Position numbers and translations under genes: made by a program. The notes beneath the pieces are model-generated. The model saw only the letters and a program-made list of their open reading frames with translations, was not told the DNA's origin and did no database searches. Shown here one piece after another: positions 48,963-61,746 of a DNA stretch of 64,000 bases. The DNA comes from Phaseolus vulgaris (taxonomy: Eukaryota; Streptophyta; Magnoliopsida; Fabales; Fabaceae), in the NCBI RefSeq assembly GCF_000499845.2, contig NC_023754.2, positions 13,534,993 through 13,598,992 of the forward strand. The letters run 5' to 3'. Every line of letters starts with the position of its first letter. The first letter of the stretch is position 1.

Positions 48963-49638
48963 AAAGATTTGAATCAACTATGGCATTAGATTAAACATTG
49001 TACACAAGCAAGGAACCAAATGCAAAAGTTCCACGTTATTCTTTATCCCTTAAATACTTTTCACTTTTCTAAATCCTTTCCTTTATCTTTACATTTTTTA
49101 ATATTCTTTTCATATATCTCAAATTTTAAATTTAGGTTGGACATTGTTGTGATATAAACTATAATTAACTAATATTTAAATAGCATATATGTCTCACTTT
49201 ATTTTTCCACTAATTTTATGGAAATTTATAAATTTAAACTATTTTATGAGAAATTTCGATAAAATGGTGAAGAAACTGAAAAAGTATATCTTAGACACAA
49301 AGTCGTAAAAAGTTAAGATTAATCACAAAATTACTAGATTTTTTAATTGGTCTTGTAATCATTTTAATGATTTTAAATATTAATTATTTACGTATTGTTA
49401 AATACTTCATATCTATTTGCATGACTCCCAAATTTATTTGTATTATATATATATATATATATATATATAAAAGTTAATTATAAATAATTATTTTTTTTAA
49501 TTTTAATCTTTAAAATTTATGTACATCTATTTTAACACTTTTAAAATACTTTCTAAAGTTCGGTCTCTATTTCAATACTATCCAATGTCATAAAGTAAAT
49601 TAATTAAGTAATAATGATAAAAAATGAAGATGCGAGAT
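48963..49638. other. intergenic, nothing recognised
   Basis: AT-rich sequence with another (AT)n at about 49443-49468. Upstream region of the minus-strand gene; no element end or ORF is supported. Confidence 0.5.
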
Positions 49639-50082
49639 TGTAACGATGGGACACCGGACGACCAAGTCAAATGGCATTTACAATATAGTAAATATGTAAT
49701 AAATAAAGAAGCAGTGGTAACTAGCATTGAATGAGTCAAAGACATACTTCAAGATACATGCTCATGATATCAGAAAGTCATTACACACGTTCTGAGGACC
49801 ACAACACACGTCTGAGTGAACTGATTACCTAACTCACACAAGTGGGGGCCCAAGTCAACCTATAGATAGGATTTCGAAAGGGGGGAAAGGTATGTTTTGC
49901 ATATCCTAAAAGAACAAACCAAAAGACTAGCACTGACTTGAGCGTCGGAGTGCAATCGCAAGTACCCCCGATCGGCGGAGCACACACAGCGAAAGGAAAA
50001 GCTTTGAAGGATTAGGAGCACGACAACGAATTGTATACCAGTGGGTAAATATTACCTAGGCCCCGTCATCCATACAAGTACA
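49639..50082 (+). repeat. 5' LTR of gypsy element
   Basis: About 444 bp. Contains the shared 'cacacaagtgggggc' and 'gacttgagcgtcggagtgca' stretches also present in the 3' copy, and ends at ...caagtaca before the primer-binding site. Confidence 0.8.
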
Positions 50083-50149
50083 ATTGGCGCCCACCGTGGG
50101 GCCTGAGTAATTTTTAGTCTTCCAAGCAGAGGGACTTCAACGAGCAACA

Positions 50150-51154
50150 ATGGTATCCACAATGAACAACACAAACAACGACAACACAGCGGAAGAGCAA
50201 ATGGTGATGCTCCAAGCCCTCCAAGCCCAGATGCAGGAACTGCGACAAAAGGATCGGCGTAAGCAAAAGGAAGAACGACGTTGGCAGGCAGATGAGATGG
50301 CTCAGTTGAAGGAGCATAACAAAAGGCTGCTTCAACGACTTGAAGAGTTCGAACGGGAAGAGCATTCCCAAACACCAATACCGACATCGCAAACGCATCA
50401 ATCCAGGACAAAACCACCAACTCTCCAAACTCATGGGGCGCATCACGCTTCACTTACACACCCCACACACCAGAGCATTAAATGTGTCACTCTCGACAAG
50501 GAAGAAAATCCAAGGGGTCACCCTTTCACGGACGACATCATTGTTGCACCTCTTCCTGATAAGTGGAGAGGTTTGATGATGAACCTCTACGATGGTTCTA
50601 CTGATCCAGATGAGCATTTGAACACTTTCAGAACACAAATGACTTTATACACCATAGATCAGACGATGTGGTTCGAGGTTTTTCCCACCTCTCTGAGAGA
50701 GGGACCACTAGGATGGTTTACCGAACTCCCTTCGAACTCTGTGACTAGTTTTAAGGTTCTAGAAACAAAGTTTACCACCCAGTATGCCACGAGCAGGCCC
50801 CACCATACGTCATCAATGTCTCTCCTCAACGTCAAACAAGAAAAAGGGGAATCATTGAGAGCTTTTATGGACAGATTCAGCAAGGTTTGTATGGGGATCA
50901 GGAACTTGAACCCAGAGATAGCAATGCACCAATTAGTCTCGACCATACCGCTAGGGCGGTTCATTGAAAGTCTTATAAAATGGCCACCATATAACGTGGA
51001 CGAACTAAGAACGAGAGTTACCAAATTCATGCAGATAGAAGAACACGTTGATTATCACAGGAAAACGCTGGCAGAGGCTTTTGAAAAAGAAAGGGAAAAA
51101 AATAAAGGCATCCATCCCCCACAATGGGGACCGACCGCGACCGATACTGTCTGA
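50150..51154 (+). pseudogene. gypsy gag, open frame
   Basis: 334 codons, open from MVSTMNN. A coiled-coil, charged N-terminus (residues 15-70) is followed by a retrotransposon gag domain: LYDGSTDPDEHLNTFRTQM, WFTELPSNSVTSF, LLNVKQEKGESLRAFMDRF. A stop ends the frame early, and the nucleocapsid continues in another frame at 51124-51471. Gag is therefore nearly whole but detached. Confidence 0.85.
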
Positions 51155-51471
51155 ACCGAGGTCCTCGTTTCCACAACTACACCCCTATGACGGTACCTAG
51201 AGGAAAAATTCTGGATGAAGCCTTAAAAGCTGAACTTATCCCGGCACTCAAACAAGCGCAGACACCACACAATGCAGATATAGTCAAACATTGTCAGTAT
51301 CATTGTAATTACGGCCACATGACCGAAGGCTGCCAAGCATTAAAAGATAAAATAGAAGAACTTGTTCAAGCCAGTCATATCCGCAAATTCATTAGAAGTC
51401 TACTGCCACACCACGGTCATCCCAACATGACATTGACTACTTTAAAGACAAAGAACGCTCTGGACGAATAG
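51124..51471 (+). pseudogene. gypsy nucleocapsid-like segment
   Basis: Contains YCQYHCNYGHMTEGC-like text (read HCQYHCNYGHMTEGCQALKD, then KIEEL), the CX3H-type knuckle region of Tat/Ogre elements. It is offset in frame from gag. A further reading frame to about 51690 contains KVRALNGEAELNKGF and a lost frame before the protease. Confidence 0.7.
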
Positions 51472-51779
51472 ACACTCGAAGCCGTGATGACCATCACCGT
51501 ACTACCCGACAAAGATGAAGCGAAAGTTCGGTCAGATGGACCCGTCCTCAAAGTGAGAGCCCTTAACGGAGAAGCCGAACTAAACAAAGGGTTCGTGAAG
51601 TTATTAACACTATTGTTGGCTCTGTTTCGCTCGGCGTACCAGCTCAAGAAGTTAATTATATAGCGGGCGGCTTCGTAGGTGGTGGATGCTCCAACTCAGC
51701 AAGGAAGAAACATCTGAGGGTGATTTAGTCCATCCATTCAACTTCGACACATAAACATCCACACATACCTCCAATTACC

Positions 51780-52340
51780 TTTAGTGATGACGAATTCACT
51801 ACAATTGATCCAGCCCAAGATGACCCAATGGTCATCACGGTGGACATAGACAAATTTGCAATAGCGAAGGTTCTGGTGGACTAGGGTAGCTCGGTCGACA
51901 TTCTGTATTGGGAAACCTTTAAGAAAATGTGCATTTCCGAAATAGAGATACAACTTTATGATGAGCATATAGTTGGATTTTCGGGAGAACGTGTGGACAC
52001 CAAGGGATACATTGATTTGTTCACCACTTTTGGTGATGATTTTCTCAGGAAGACAATCAACATTCGATACCTACTGGTCAATGCCAACACCTCTTACAAC
52101 ATACTGCTCGGACGTCCTTCTATCAACAAGTTGAAAGTTATTGTTTTTACCCTTCATTTGTCCAGGAAGTTTCCTTCTGTCAATGGAGATATTGCGACAG
52201 TACATATTGATCAAAAGATTGCGCGGGAGTGCTATGTAGCTAGCCTAAAAGTTGAACCGACCAGACGATTATATACTACGACGAACAACCGATCCCCCAG
52301 TAGAAGAGGGTGGTCGCCAAAGAGGCGTTCTAGAGGTTGA
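51780..52340 (+). pseudogene. gypsy aspartic protease
   Basis: PMVITVDIDKFAIAKVLVD, then a stop where the next residue of the active-site loop should be, then GSSVDILYWETFKKM. The remaining frame (51927-52340) reads VGFSGERVDTKGYIDLFTTF and ILLGRPSINKLKV. The stop inside the active site makes it inactive. Confidence 0.8.
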
Positions 52341-52400
52341 AACTCTAGGAGACACTTAGTTGCCCTGGTAGACCTGGATCCACGGCTGGACGACCCTCGG

Positions 52401-53764
52401 ATGGAGGCCGGAGAGGACCTTCAACCCATATTTCTCCGCGACAACGACTGTAAAACATACATGGAGACATCCTTAAAGCTGGACGACCAAGAGGTGATAA
52501 GTAGGATGTTATCCAAGAATGCAGACCTTTTTGCTTGGACCACTGCGGACATGCCCGGGATAAAACCCAATGTCATTACTCATCGTTTGTTCGTATACAA
52601 GGAGGCTAGACCGATAGCCCAGAAAAAAGGAAACTAGGGTAAGAGAAGCGTCAGGCCGCCAGAGAAGAAACTGATAAATTGGTACAAGCCGGTTTCATCC
52701 AAAAGGCCTGTTATACCACGTGGTTAGCTAATGTAGTAATGGTTAAGAAGTCTAACGGTAAATGGCGAATGTGTGTAGACTACATGAACCTCAACAAAGC
52801 GTGTCCAAAGGACTTTTATCCCCTGCCGACTATCAACCGACTGGTCGATGAAGCAGCTGGATATCAGATTCTCAGTTTTCTTGATGCATATTCGGGCTAT
52901 AATCATATCCATATGCACCCGCGGGATAGAGAGAAGACAACTTTTAGGAAGGATTTCGACAACTTCTATTACGAGGTCATGTCGTTCGGCCTCAAGAACG
53001 CCGAAGCCACTTATCAGCGATTGATGGACTATGTCTTCCATGACATGATTAGAAGAAACGTCAAAGTATATGTTGACGATATTGTTGTCAAATTTGACTC
53101 ATGCGAGCATCATGTCTCAGATCTGAAGGAAACATTTCAAGCTTTATGCAAATATCGCATGCGTCTGAATCCTGACAAGTGCACGTTCGGCGTAGAAGGG
53201 GGAAAGTTCTTAGATTTTATCCTCACCAATCGGGGCATAGAAGATAAATGCAAAGCTATCACAGAAATGCGGAGTCCCAGTAGTCTCAAGGAAATTCAAA
53301 GACTGATCGGACGACTCACCTCCTTGTCTCGATTCGTGCCAAAACTTACGGAACGAACGAGACTCATCATCCAGTTGTTAAAAAAGGCGTCCAGGTTTGA
53401 GTGGACCGCTGAGTGTGAACAAATTTTTCTCCAGTTGAAAGCATTTTTGGCATCCCCGCCAGTTATCCAGAAGCCGAACGCACGCGAACCTATCATTGTT
53501 TATCTTGTTGTTTCAAGCGAAGTAGTGAGTTCGGTCCTCGTACAGGAGATAGAAGCACAAGTAACGCATGTGTACTTCGTTAGTCGAGTACTCAACGACG
53601 CGAAAGTGAGATATCAAACGATTGAAAAGATTGCGATGACCTTAATTATAACCGCACGGCGTATGCGGATGTATTTTCAGAATCACCAGATCATAGTCAA
53701 GACTAACTATCCTATTATGAAGATTCTAACGAAACCAGACTTGGTAGGACGAATGATAGGATAG
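52401..53764 (+). pseudogene. gypsy reverse transcriptase and RNase H
   Basis: After a stop at 52635 the frame from 52679 is open for 361 codons: RMCVDYMNLNKACPKDFYPL, LDAYSGYNHI, and YVDDIVVK at about 53068-53091. The connection domain follows (FTLTNRGIE-like, LTSLSRFVPKL) and the Ty3 RNase H start IVYLVVSSEVVSSVLVQE. The Y-V-D-D catalytic motif is intact, but stops at both ends prevent a full polyprotein. Confidence 0.88.
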
Positions 53765-54390
53765 GTCATCGAATTATCAGAATTCCATATTCAGTACCAA
53801 CCCAGGGGTGCAATCAAATTACAAGCCCTTGCCGAATTTGTAGCTAAACTTGCTCCACAACCGGTTGAAGAAGAACATTCTCAGTGGAGGCTATACGTTG
53901 ACGGTTCTTCAAACAGCTGATCGTGCGGAGCAGGGGTGGTATTAGAAGGACTGGGGGAAATCATAGTGGAACAAACTTTAAAATTTGAGTTCAAAGTTTC
54001 GAATAATCAAGCCGAGTATGAGGCTATCATAACTGGTCTTTACTTGGCTATTGAGTTAGAGGTAACTAAGTTAACTTGCAAGAGCGATTCACGGCTAGTG
54101 GTCGAGCAGCTCACAAGGAATACGAAGTTCGAGAAACATTACTTCAGCAGTACTTTCATTTTGTACGAAATCTCTTAACCAAGTTTGAAGAGGTGTCGTT
54201 CCAACACGTTCGACGAGAAAATAACACTCGTGCGGATGCACTTTCTCGATTGGCCACCACCAAACAGAAAGGAGTTCACCGGTCGGTCATACATGTAACT
54301 TTGACTAAACTCAGTGTTAGTACAGAGGAATGCATGGTGACTGACACCCAACCCAATTGGATGACCCCCCATCAAACAGTACTTGACTAA
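53765..54390 (+). pseudogene. second (archaeal-type) RNase H
   Basis: WRLYVDGSSNS, a stop, CGAGVVLEGLGEII, then NNQAEYEAIITGLYLAIELE and KSDSRLVVEQL. After a frame change FQHVRRENNTRADALSRLAT completes the domain. This extra domain is characteristic of Tat-lineage gypsy elements. Next comes a short spacer (YRLALPDAVRV) and, instead of integrase, non-coding sequence to the 3' LTR. Confidence 0.85.
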
Positions 54391-54942
54391 TGGAATATGT
54401 GACCCACATTTAGAGAAAACAATGAAGCAACAGACTGTTCGGTTCATACTCATTGACCAAGACCTTTACCGACTCGCACTCCCAGATGCAGTGCGAGTCG
54501 AAGATGACTCGTTATCTACAACATTACCAGAAGAATCTATAGAAGAAGACATTACTAACCTCAACCTGACAATTCAAGCAATGAACTTGACACTCAGAGC
54601 AGATGGCACAAAACTCAAAAGGCAGAAAAAGTGTGTAAACCCTTTAACCCACCAATGAAGCGCTATTTATAGCCAACATAATAGGAGAGAGAAATCCCTA
54701 CCACTTGTCCAGCACCATTGGATCTAATGTAATCTAATGGTCAAGCCCACTCGGCATACAAAACGACACGAAATCTCCACCGTTGAAGGCATCTGATGAA
54801 ATAGTGCATCATGAAATGGCGGCTCTGCCAAACGTCACATCTCTGCCATGCATTCAAAGTAGCCAGCTATCGCGCACTATCTTGGAATCCCCAACCATCC
54901 TATACGACTCTTCGGAGATAAATCTCCTTGAGCCTGGGGCAA

Positions 54943-55394
54943 GTATATCGGTCGGACACCAGACGACCGAGTCAAATGACATTTACAATATAACAAATAC
55001 GTAATAAATAAAGAAGCAGTGGTAACTGCCGTTGAATGAGTCAAAAACATACTTCAAGATACATGCCCTTGATATCAGGAAGCCACTACACACATTCTGA
55101 GGACCACTACACACTTCTGAGTGAACTGATTACCTAACCCACACAAGTGGGGGCTCAAACCAACCTATAGATAGGATTTTGAAATGGGGAAAATGTACGT
55201 TTTTCATATCTTAAAAGAACAAACCAAAAGACTAGCACTGACTTGAGCGTCGGAGTGCAATCGCAGGTACCCCGACCTGCGGAGCATACACAACGAGAGG
55301 AAAAGCTTCGAAGGATTAGGAGACTACCAGCACGACAACGAATTGTGTACCAGTGGATAAATATTACCTAGGCCCCGTCATCCATAGAGGTAAA
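54943..55394 (+). repeat. 3' LTR of gypsy element
   Basis: About 450 bp, homologous to 49639-50082 with scattered substitutions and one small insertion (gactaccag near 55330). Confidence 0.8.
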
Positions 55395-55678
55395 GAAATT
55401 ATTTCAGAAACTCATTTAATAATATTTTTAAATGATATATTAGGAAAATGATATATTTAAAACTCCAAAAAAATGATAAATATGCATAATGTAAGAATCC
55501 ACGTAGACGTAACAAAACAATGAACGCTAACATCTGTTCTAAGAAGATTTGATAAGAAATTAAAGGGAAAATTTATTAGGAAAATACAAAAAATATGTTT
55601 TTAATAAAATTCATTTCAATGATAAAATTGCTAAAGGGGTGCTTTAAATTAATTTTGTAACTTTTACAGTTGACCTAC

Positions 55679-55682
<4 letters not shown>

Positions 55683-55713
<31 letters not shown>
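55683..55713. repeat. (AT)n microsatellite
   Basis: AT dinucleotide run in the intergenic region after the gypsy element. Confidence 0.9.
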
Positions 55714-55716
<3 letters not shown>

Positions 55717-57581
55717 CAACTTTTTATTAATTTCTTTCATTTTAAACTTAATTTTTTTTATTAAACAAGTTTGTTTATATAAACAATGGTTCTGAAATAG
55801 AATAAAACTAGACTTTACTAGGCAGTTATAAAACCTGTTTAAGTGTTTCATCATTTGTTTTAATGATAAAAAAAATTTAAGTAACATTAATTAACTTTCA
55901 ATAATCTATAAACAATTAAGCTGCTCTTTCTTGAAAATTTTATTTAGGATTTTATTAAATTAAAAACAAATTTAATTATAAATCTGTTTATTTAAATTAT
56001 TACTTTTCAATTTAAGTAAAATGAAAATCTCATGTAAGAACTTTTACTCACAAAAAATTAAAAATAAATTTTACAATATTTTGTAAAAAGGTTTTTTTTT
56101 TTATCAGAAATAAGCTTTTGTAAAAAGTGAATTACCTCAACTATTCCATCATTTTATATTGACTAAAAAATTTATTAAAAAATAAATAATTTTAATACAT
56201 TGTTGTCGTTTCGTTCTTGCTTCGTTAGGTTAGGCTGAAGTGTTTGGCAACAAATACATACGAAAATAATATGGTAATGATAAAATACTATTAACATAAA
56301 ATTATTAATAAACGTCTAATTTTCAAAAATAACCTGAATTTGAAAAAGAATAAGATAAATCTCATAAATCTCAAATTTAATGAACCATAAAGGAAATAAA
56401 GAAAGCTAAAACCCGTAAATGTAAACAATACAAAAATAATTATTTGGTTTTATTTCTTTCAAAGATTAAAAAAAAATATCATTGGATAATTGATTACAAT
56501 TTTAGCAAATTTCACGTCAATATTACTTTTAAAAGATTGAACTTCTTATCTTCTTCATTTCTTCAATTTTTATTTACTATTTGCAAACCTGCTCCATTGC
56601 CTATTTCTAATAATAAAAAAAAAAAGAACTTCCTCTTTTTAGAATCATTTCAAAATGCATGATAAAGTTTTGTTAATAAATTAAGTTAAGCTTTTGTCTC
56701 CTTCTCATGCCATGTAGAGAGATCCATTCAAAGTTAGTATCCCTTCATTAGTTTATAATATCCATATTTTATTCAATAATAAAATATTATAAAAGAGTTT
56801 TTTATTATTAGTTTTTCTCTTTTATCTTTTATAGGATTCCTTACTCAAATTCAAATTAAATTGTTAATCCCAAATGAGTGTGTACATGTTTTTTATGACT
56901 TCAATAAAAACAAATTGGATTGATCCCTTTTTCAATCCCACAAATCAAAGCTACCAAACACCTTTTTTAAAACCAAAACATAATTGTAGAAAATGTTTAA
57001 TTGATCTTTACAATTTCAAATTTTAGGTTCTTACTCCTTTTTCAAATACATCGTTATCATACTCAACTTTAAGTATATAGTTGCATACGCACTATTTTAG
57101 AACAGAGGATGAACATCGATCACAAATACTTAATGTGGAAGTGACAAAAAGTACACTAACTACAACGTCCTTTAGTTTTGGATTTTTTTTCAGATAAAAA
57201 TATATTTTGATGTTCATAAATATATTCATTTAAATAAATTTAACTTTAATGAATGTTTCGTACTAAATTATAAAAGTAATTTATCTAAAAATCATGTGGC
57301 ATGAATTTGAATGCTATAAATAAATAACGACAGAACGAAATTTTGTTGTAGTGTATTAACTCTGTAGCAGATGGTTTATTCGAAGAAAAATTAAAAGTAT
57401 ATTGAAAGAAACAAAAAGTTACATAAATGAATATTATAAACAAATTAACAAAAAGTGATTCACTATTGCCAAAATCCACGGACCTGAATCACGGCTTTGT
57501 GTACAGTGATGATAGATTCGTGAAGTACATTGTTGTCGTGCTGATCCAACGTTGTTGGCAGAGGTTTGTGTTGACACACAA
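55714..57581. other. intergenic, promoter side of the phosphatase gene
   Basis: AT-rich with no supportable ORF or complete element. A poly-T with atcagaaataagc at about 56091-56115 is a bare trace of the LINE tail. I looked for the PHR1-binding P1BS motif (GNATATNC) between 57000 and 57581 and did not find one. Confidence 0.4.
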
Positions 57582-60500
57582 ATGGAACTGAAACTACTTC
57601 TGACGGTTTTATTGATTCAGTCTGCAACTGTGCCTGCTGATTACATTCGACCTCCGCCTCGAAAAGCCTTTCATCTTCCATGGCATTCTAAACCCTCCTC
57701 TTACCCTCAACAGGTCACACACTTCATCGCTCTGTATTCTTCAATTAAATCACTTTTTTAATGTACCCTTTTGCTTATAGCTGATCAATGTTACTCTTTT
57801 CCATTCTTTGTTTTCTTCTGTTATTGGTTCAGAATCTGGGTTTTTGTAAGGGAAAAATAGAAAGAAAGATTAATATGGGTGTGTTTCATTTTTATTTTCA
57901 AAAACTGTTATTAACTTTTAGCATGCAAGTAAACAAGGTTGTTCAACGAAGAAGATCATAATTAAAACTGGGTGGAATGGACTTGATGCCTTTCAAGTGT
58001 GATCTCGGTAGATGGAATAAAAGTAGTTGGAGTGAGAGATTCCAGTGACCTAACCAGATTTTTAGATAAAGATTACTCACTGACAAATCTAATGCATAAT
58101 CTATACCAGTGCAATGCTTACCCGGCAAAATGGTTGTTCAGAAAGTTGGTGAAGATGGTATTAGGCACATGACTGTGTAGATTTGAGAGAGGTTGAATAA
58201 GAAGAGAATAAAAGAAGAAAAATGTGAGAAAGCATGTAAGTGTTTCTATTTTTTGAATTTTAGATCACTTCTCACTTGTATTTGGATATAATTTTCAAAA
58301 CTTAATAATAGAATTCTGATGAGAGAGATTAATTGGTGAGTAGTGTGAAATTGTTTTAGAAAATAGTTTTTTATCTCATAAAGTGAAAAGAGAATCAAAC
58401 ATACCCTAAGTGTTATGTTTCTGGTATGTCTTAACATAGGATGTTTTTCCCTTTACTTTGCGAATTATATATATGAATGAGGTATTTCGGAGTTTGTCCT
58501 AATTAAGTAATTCTTTGTTCTTCTTTGGTTTATGGCCCTGCTACTGTAATGTTTCTTTGATACTTTTTCCCTTATGGATTTTAGGTAATAGAAATTGTGA
58601 TATATGGAGAGTGATGAAGTGAAAATCAGTGAAGGCCCACTAGTTAGATTTGTGACTTCTTGGTTGAGGTCCGTGACATTAGACTAGTTGAGTAGCAGCA
58701 TTTTTGTAATGGGAGTCATGTTTGATCTTGATTATGTTATGATGAAAATTTCCTTTGGAGGTTGGTTGCAATGTGGATGGTATTCAATCTACATCCTCAA
58801 TATGTTTGTGATTAGGCTTCTCATTAAAAATGATGTCTTACAAGTGATGTGAAATCTTTAAATGATATCTTTTTGTAGTGATTTTTATTTGTTGTAATGC
58901 TTGTACTCTGTAAAACACTTTCATTGAATGTTTCTTATTTGAACTTAAACTGCTCTCCTTTACCTTGGTGAATTCTTTGCTAATTCTTGAACAATGTGTG
59001 AACCATGAATATTTGCATAAGCAATCATATCTATCTTTTGTAAGCATGTTAATGTTACTTTGTGGTACTCAATTAGTATCAGTTGATTTAGATTCTTATC
59101 ATCAAAGTTTATATTCCAGGTACACATTTCTTTAGCAGGAGACCAGCACATGAGAGTTACTTGGATTACCGATGATAATTCTGCACCTTCAATTGTAGAA
59201 TATGGAACATCACCAGGGCAATATGACTCTGTAGCTGAAGGAGAGAACACCTCTTACAGTTATATGTTCTATAACTCAGGAAAGATACACCATACCGTTA
59301 TTGGACCTTTGGAGCATGATTCTGTGTACTACTATCGATGCGGTCAACAAGGTCCCGAGTTCCAGCTCAGAACTCCTCCAGCTCAACTTCCAATCACTTT
59401 TGCTGTGGCTGGGGATTTGGGTCAAACTGGATGGACTAAATCAACATTGGATCACATTGACCAATGTAAATATAATGTTCACCTACTTCCAGGAGACCTT
59501 GCATATGCTGATTATATCCAGCGTCACTGGGACTCGTTCGGTAGGCTAGTGCAGCCACTTGCTAGTGCAAGACCATGGATGGTAACACAAGGGAACCATG
59601 AAGTAGAGAGCATACCTTTGTTAAAGGATGGGTTTGTGTCCTATAATTCCAGATGGAAAATGCCATTTGAGGAAAGCGGATCAAATTCAAATCTCTTTTA
59701 TTCATTTGAAGTTGCAGGTGTTCACATTATCATGCTTGGGTCCTATGCAGATTATGATGAGTACTCTGAACAATATAGATGGCTTAAGGTTAGTTGATTT
59801 CTCTAATTGATTAGGAGTTACTATATTCAGACAAGTGTTGCTTTATCTATTGCCACCATTACGTAGCAAGTGCTTGGAGAGAATAAATGTGGAAAACAAA
59901 AAGCTTCTTTTGTGCTAGGTTTTCATTTTCTAGTTTTTGATTTTAGTATACACTTTTTAATGGAAAGCATTCTCAGAAATGGTTAGAAGAACAGAATGAT
60001 TTTTCATTATTAGGAATGGCATGTATCACATCCACTGGGGAAAATTAAATTTGATCTGTGACAGTCTTGGACTCTTGGGATATTTAACGGATGATTCATC
60101 ATGGCCATGTAGAAGGATCCTTGCTTTGAAATTTTAAACTGTTAGTTTTCATATTTTTTCCAAAGAGAATATGTCATTGATATATGCATTGGAAATTCTA
60201 TTTTACTTTATATGCAGAGATTGCTTTTGGTTGTAAACAACTGTTGTCATACCTGTGAACAGAAGTTTTTCCTGTATTCTTCATGCCTTCATATGCTGAT
60301 ACGTTATATTACTTTTTAACATCACAATGCCCTTGTTTCCATTGTTCTTCATTTGTCTGGTTATAGATTTTCAAAACGAAGTCAATTCATCCATATGGCC
60401 AATTCCATTAACTGACATAAGGCTTAATTGTTGTGTCTTGTCATTAGTCAGAAAGACTCAATATTCATTTAAAAAGAAATGACTAGCATCTGTATTTCTT

Positions 60501-61746
60501 CCATCTTGTTGCCTTGAAATCTCTCAGTGGAATTATGAAGAAATTAAAGACACAATTGCTTCTTCCTTCCTTGATTTCATTTCTTACTGTTTACAGTTTA
60601 GCGTGAAGCCTAATGTAGCACACATTGACATGCAAAATCCCAGTTGACAAAGGCATAAATTGTATTTTCATATGGCTTTGGCAAACAACCTACTTAAAAA
60701 TAAGAAGGCTTCATAAAACCAGCATTGGGATCATGTCTTTAACTCAGATATTGGAGATATTAAGTAATGTGAAGTTGAATATCCTCCATTATACAGCAGT
60801 AAAGAGCAAAACCAAAAGTTATTGTGGGTGTTCTGCTAATATTCTTTTAACATTCTGTTATAATAATTTTAACAGTTTACATTTAATCTGTAAGCCATAA
60901 ATATGAACAGACATTTTACATTTTCATTTGAATCTTAACTTGTCTTGCTACACAGACCTAATGTTATTGTCTGTGATCTGTAGGAAGATCTTTCAAAGGT
61001 GGACAGGAAAAGGACACCTTGGTTACTTGTGTTATTTCATGTGCCATGGTATAATAGTAACACAGCTCATCAAGGAGAAGGGGCTGATATGATGGCAGCT
61101 ATGGAGCCATTGCTTAATGCTGCTAGCGTGGATTTAGTTCTCGCAGGTCATGTGCATGCTTATGAACGCTCGGTATGGCTACATGCTTTAGAGCTTTTGT
61201 TTCTTTCAAGTTTAATTTTATTAGGATTTTAAACTATACTTTGTCTGGTTCACAGAAACGTGTATACAATGGAAGAGTTGACTCTTGTGGTTCAGTCCAC
61301 ATAACCATTGGCGATGGAGGAAACAAAGAAGGCTTAGCTCATAAGTAAGTTTGATTCAGCATAAGCCAAATGAATCTTTCTCTTAACCATTTGTTCTCGC
61401 AAAGGATCTATGCAGAGATTATTTTTAAACTCAATTTGTCAAAACTCAACATGCATTCTGCTTGTATTTTCTCTTCTGTCATTCTTACGATTTTTATTGA
61501 CACAACACATCATTGCTCGTTGACAGATATATAAATCCACAGCCAATATGGTCAGAATTCCGTGAAGCCAGTTTTGGTCACGGCGAGCTAAAGATTGTAA
61601 ACTCTACGCATGCTTTCTGGAGTTGGCACAGGAATGACGATGATGAGCCAGTAAAATCTGATGATATCTGGATAACCTCTTTGATCAGCTCAGGATGTGT
61701 TGATCAGAAGAGAAATGAGCTTAGGAATAAACTTATGACACCTTAG
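57582..61746 (+). CDS. PAP18: purple acid phosphatase (five exons), PAP18-like
   Basis: Exons 57582-57713, 59120-59788, 60984-61172, 61256-61344 and 61527-61746 join in phase to 432 aa. A hydrophobic N-terminus (about residues 1-19) is a likely signal peptide, so the enzyme is probably secreted or vacuolar. A fibronectin-like N-terminal domain precedes the metallophosphatase domain. The metal-binding motifs are all present: GDLG (142-145), GDLAYADY (169-176), GNHE (202-205), FHVPWY (H286) and GHVHAYER (322-329). Family members hydrolyse phosphate esters with a di-iron-type centre and often serve phosphate recycling. Segments such as FAVAGDLGQTGWTKSTLDHI agree closely with my memory of Arabidopsis PAP18. 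The C-terminus ends SSGCVDQKRNELRNKLMTP. Intron 1 is 1.4 kb and AT-rich. Confidence 0.92.

Larger units (their letters stand above)
49639..55394 (+). mobile_element. Tat-type Ty3/gypsy retrotransposon lacking integrase
   Basis: LTRs at 49639-50082 and about 54943-55394 share long identical stretches (for example aataaataaagaagcagtgg). The primer-binding site ATTGGCGCCCACCGTGGGG lies directly after the 5' LTR and a polypurine-like gagcctggggcaag before the 3' LTR. Flanks gagat (49634-49638) and gaaat (55395-55399) match 4 of 5. The order is gag, protease, RT, RNase H, second (archaeal-type) RNase H. The double RNase H defines the Tat lineage, but integrase is absent before the LTR. LTR starts are uncertain by a few bases. 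Confidence 0.88.

Noticed and set aside
50052..50453. Two overlapping minus-strand frames opposite gypsy gag
   Set aside because: Antisense shadows of gag; no domain, and they run into the LTR.
57000..57581. Phosphate-starvation (P1BS) site upstream of the phosphatase gene
   Set aside because: No GNATATNC match was found in this stretch, so regulation by PHR1 is not claimed.
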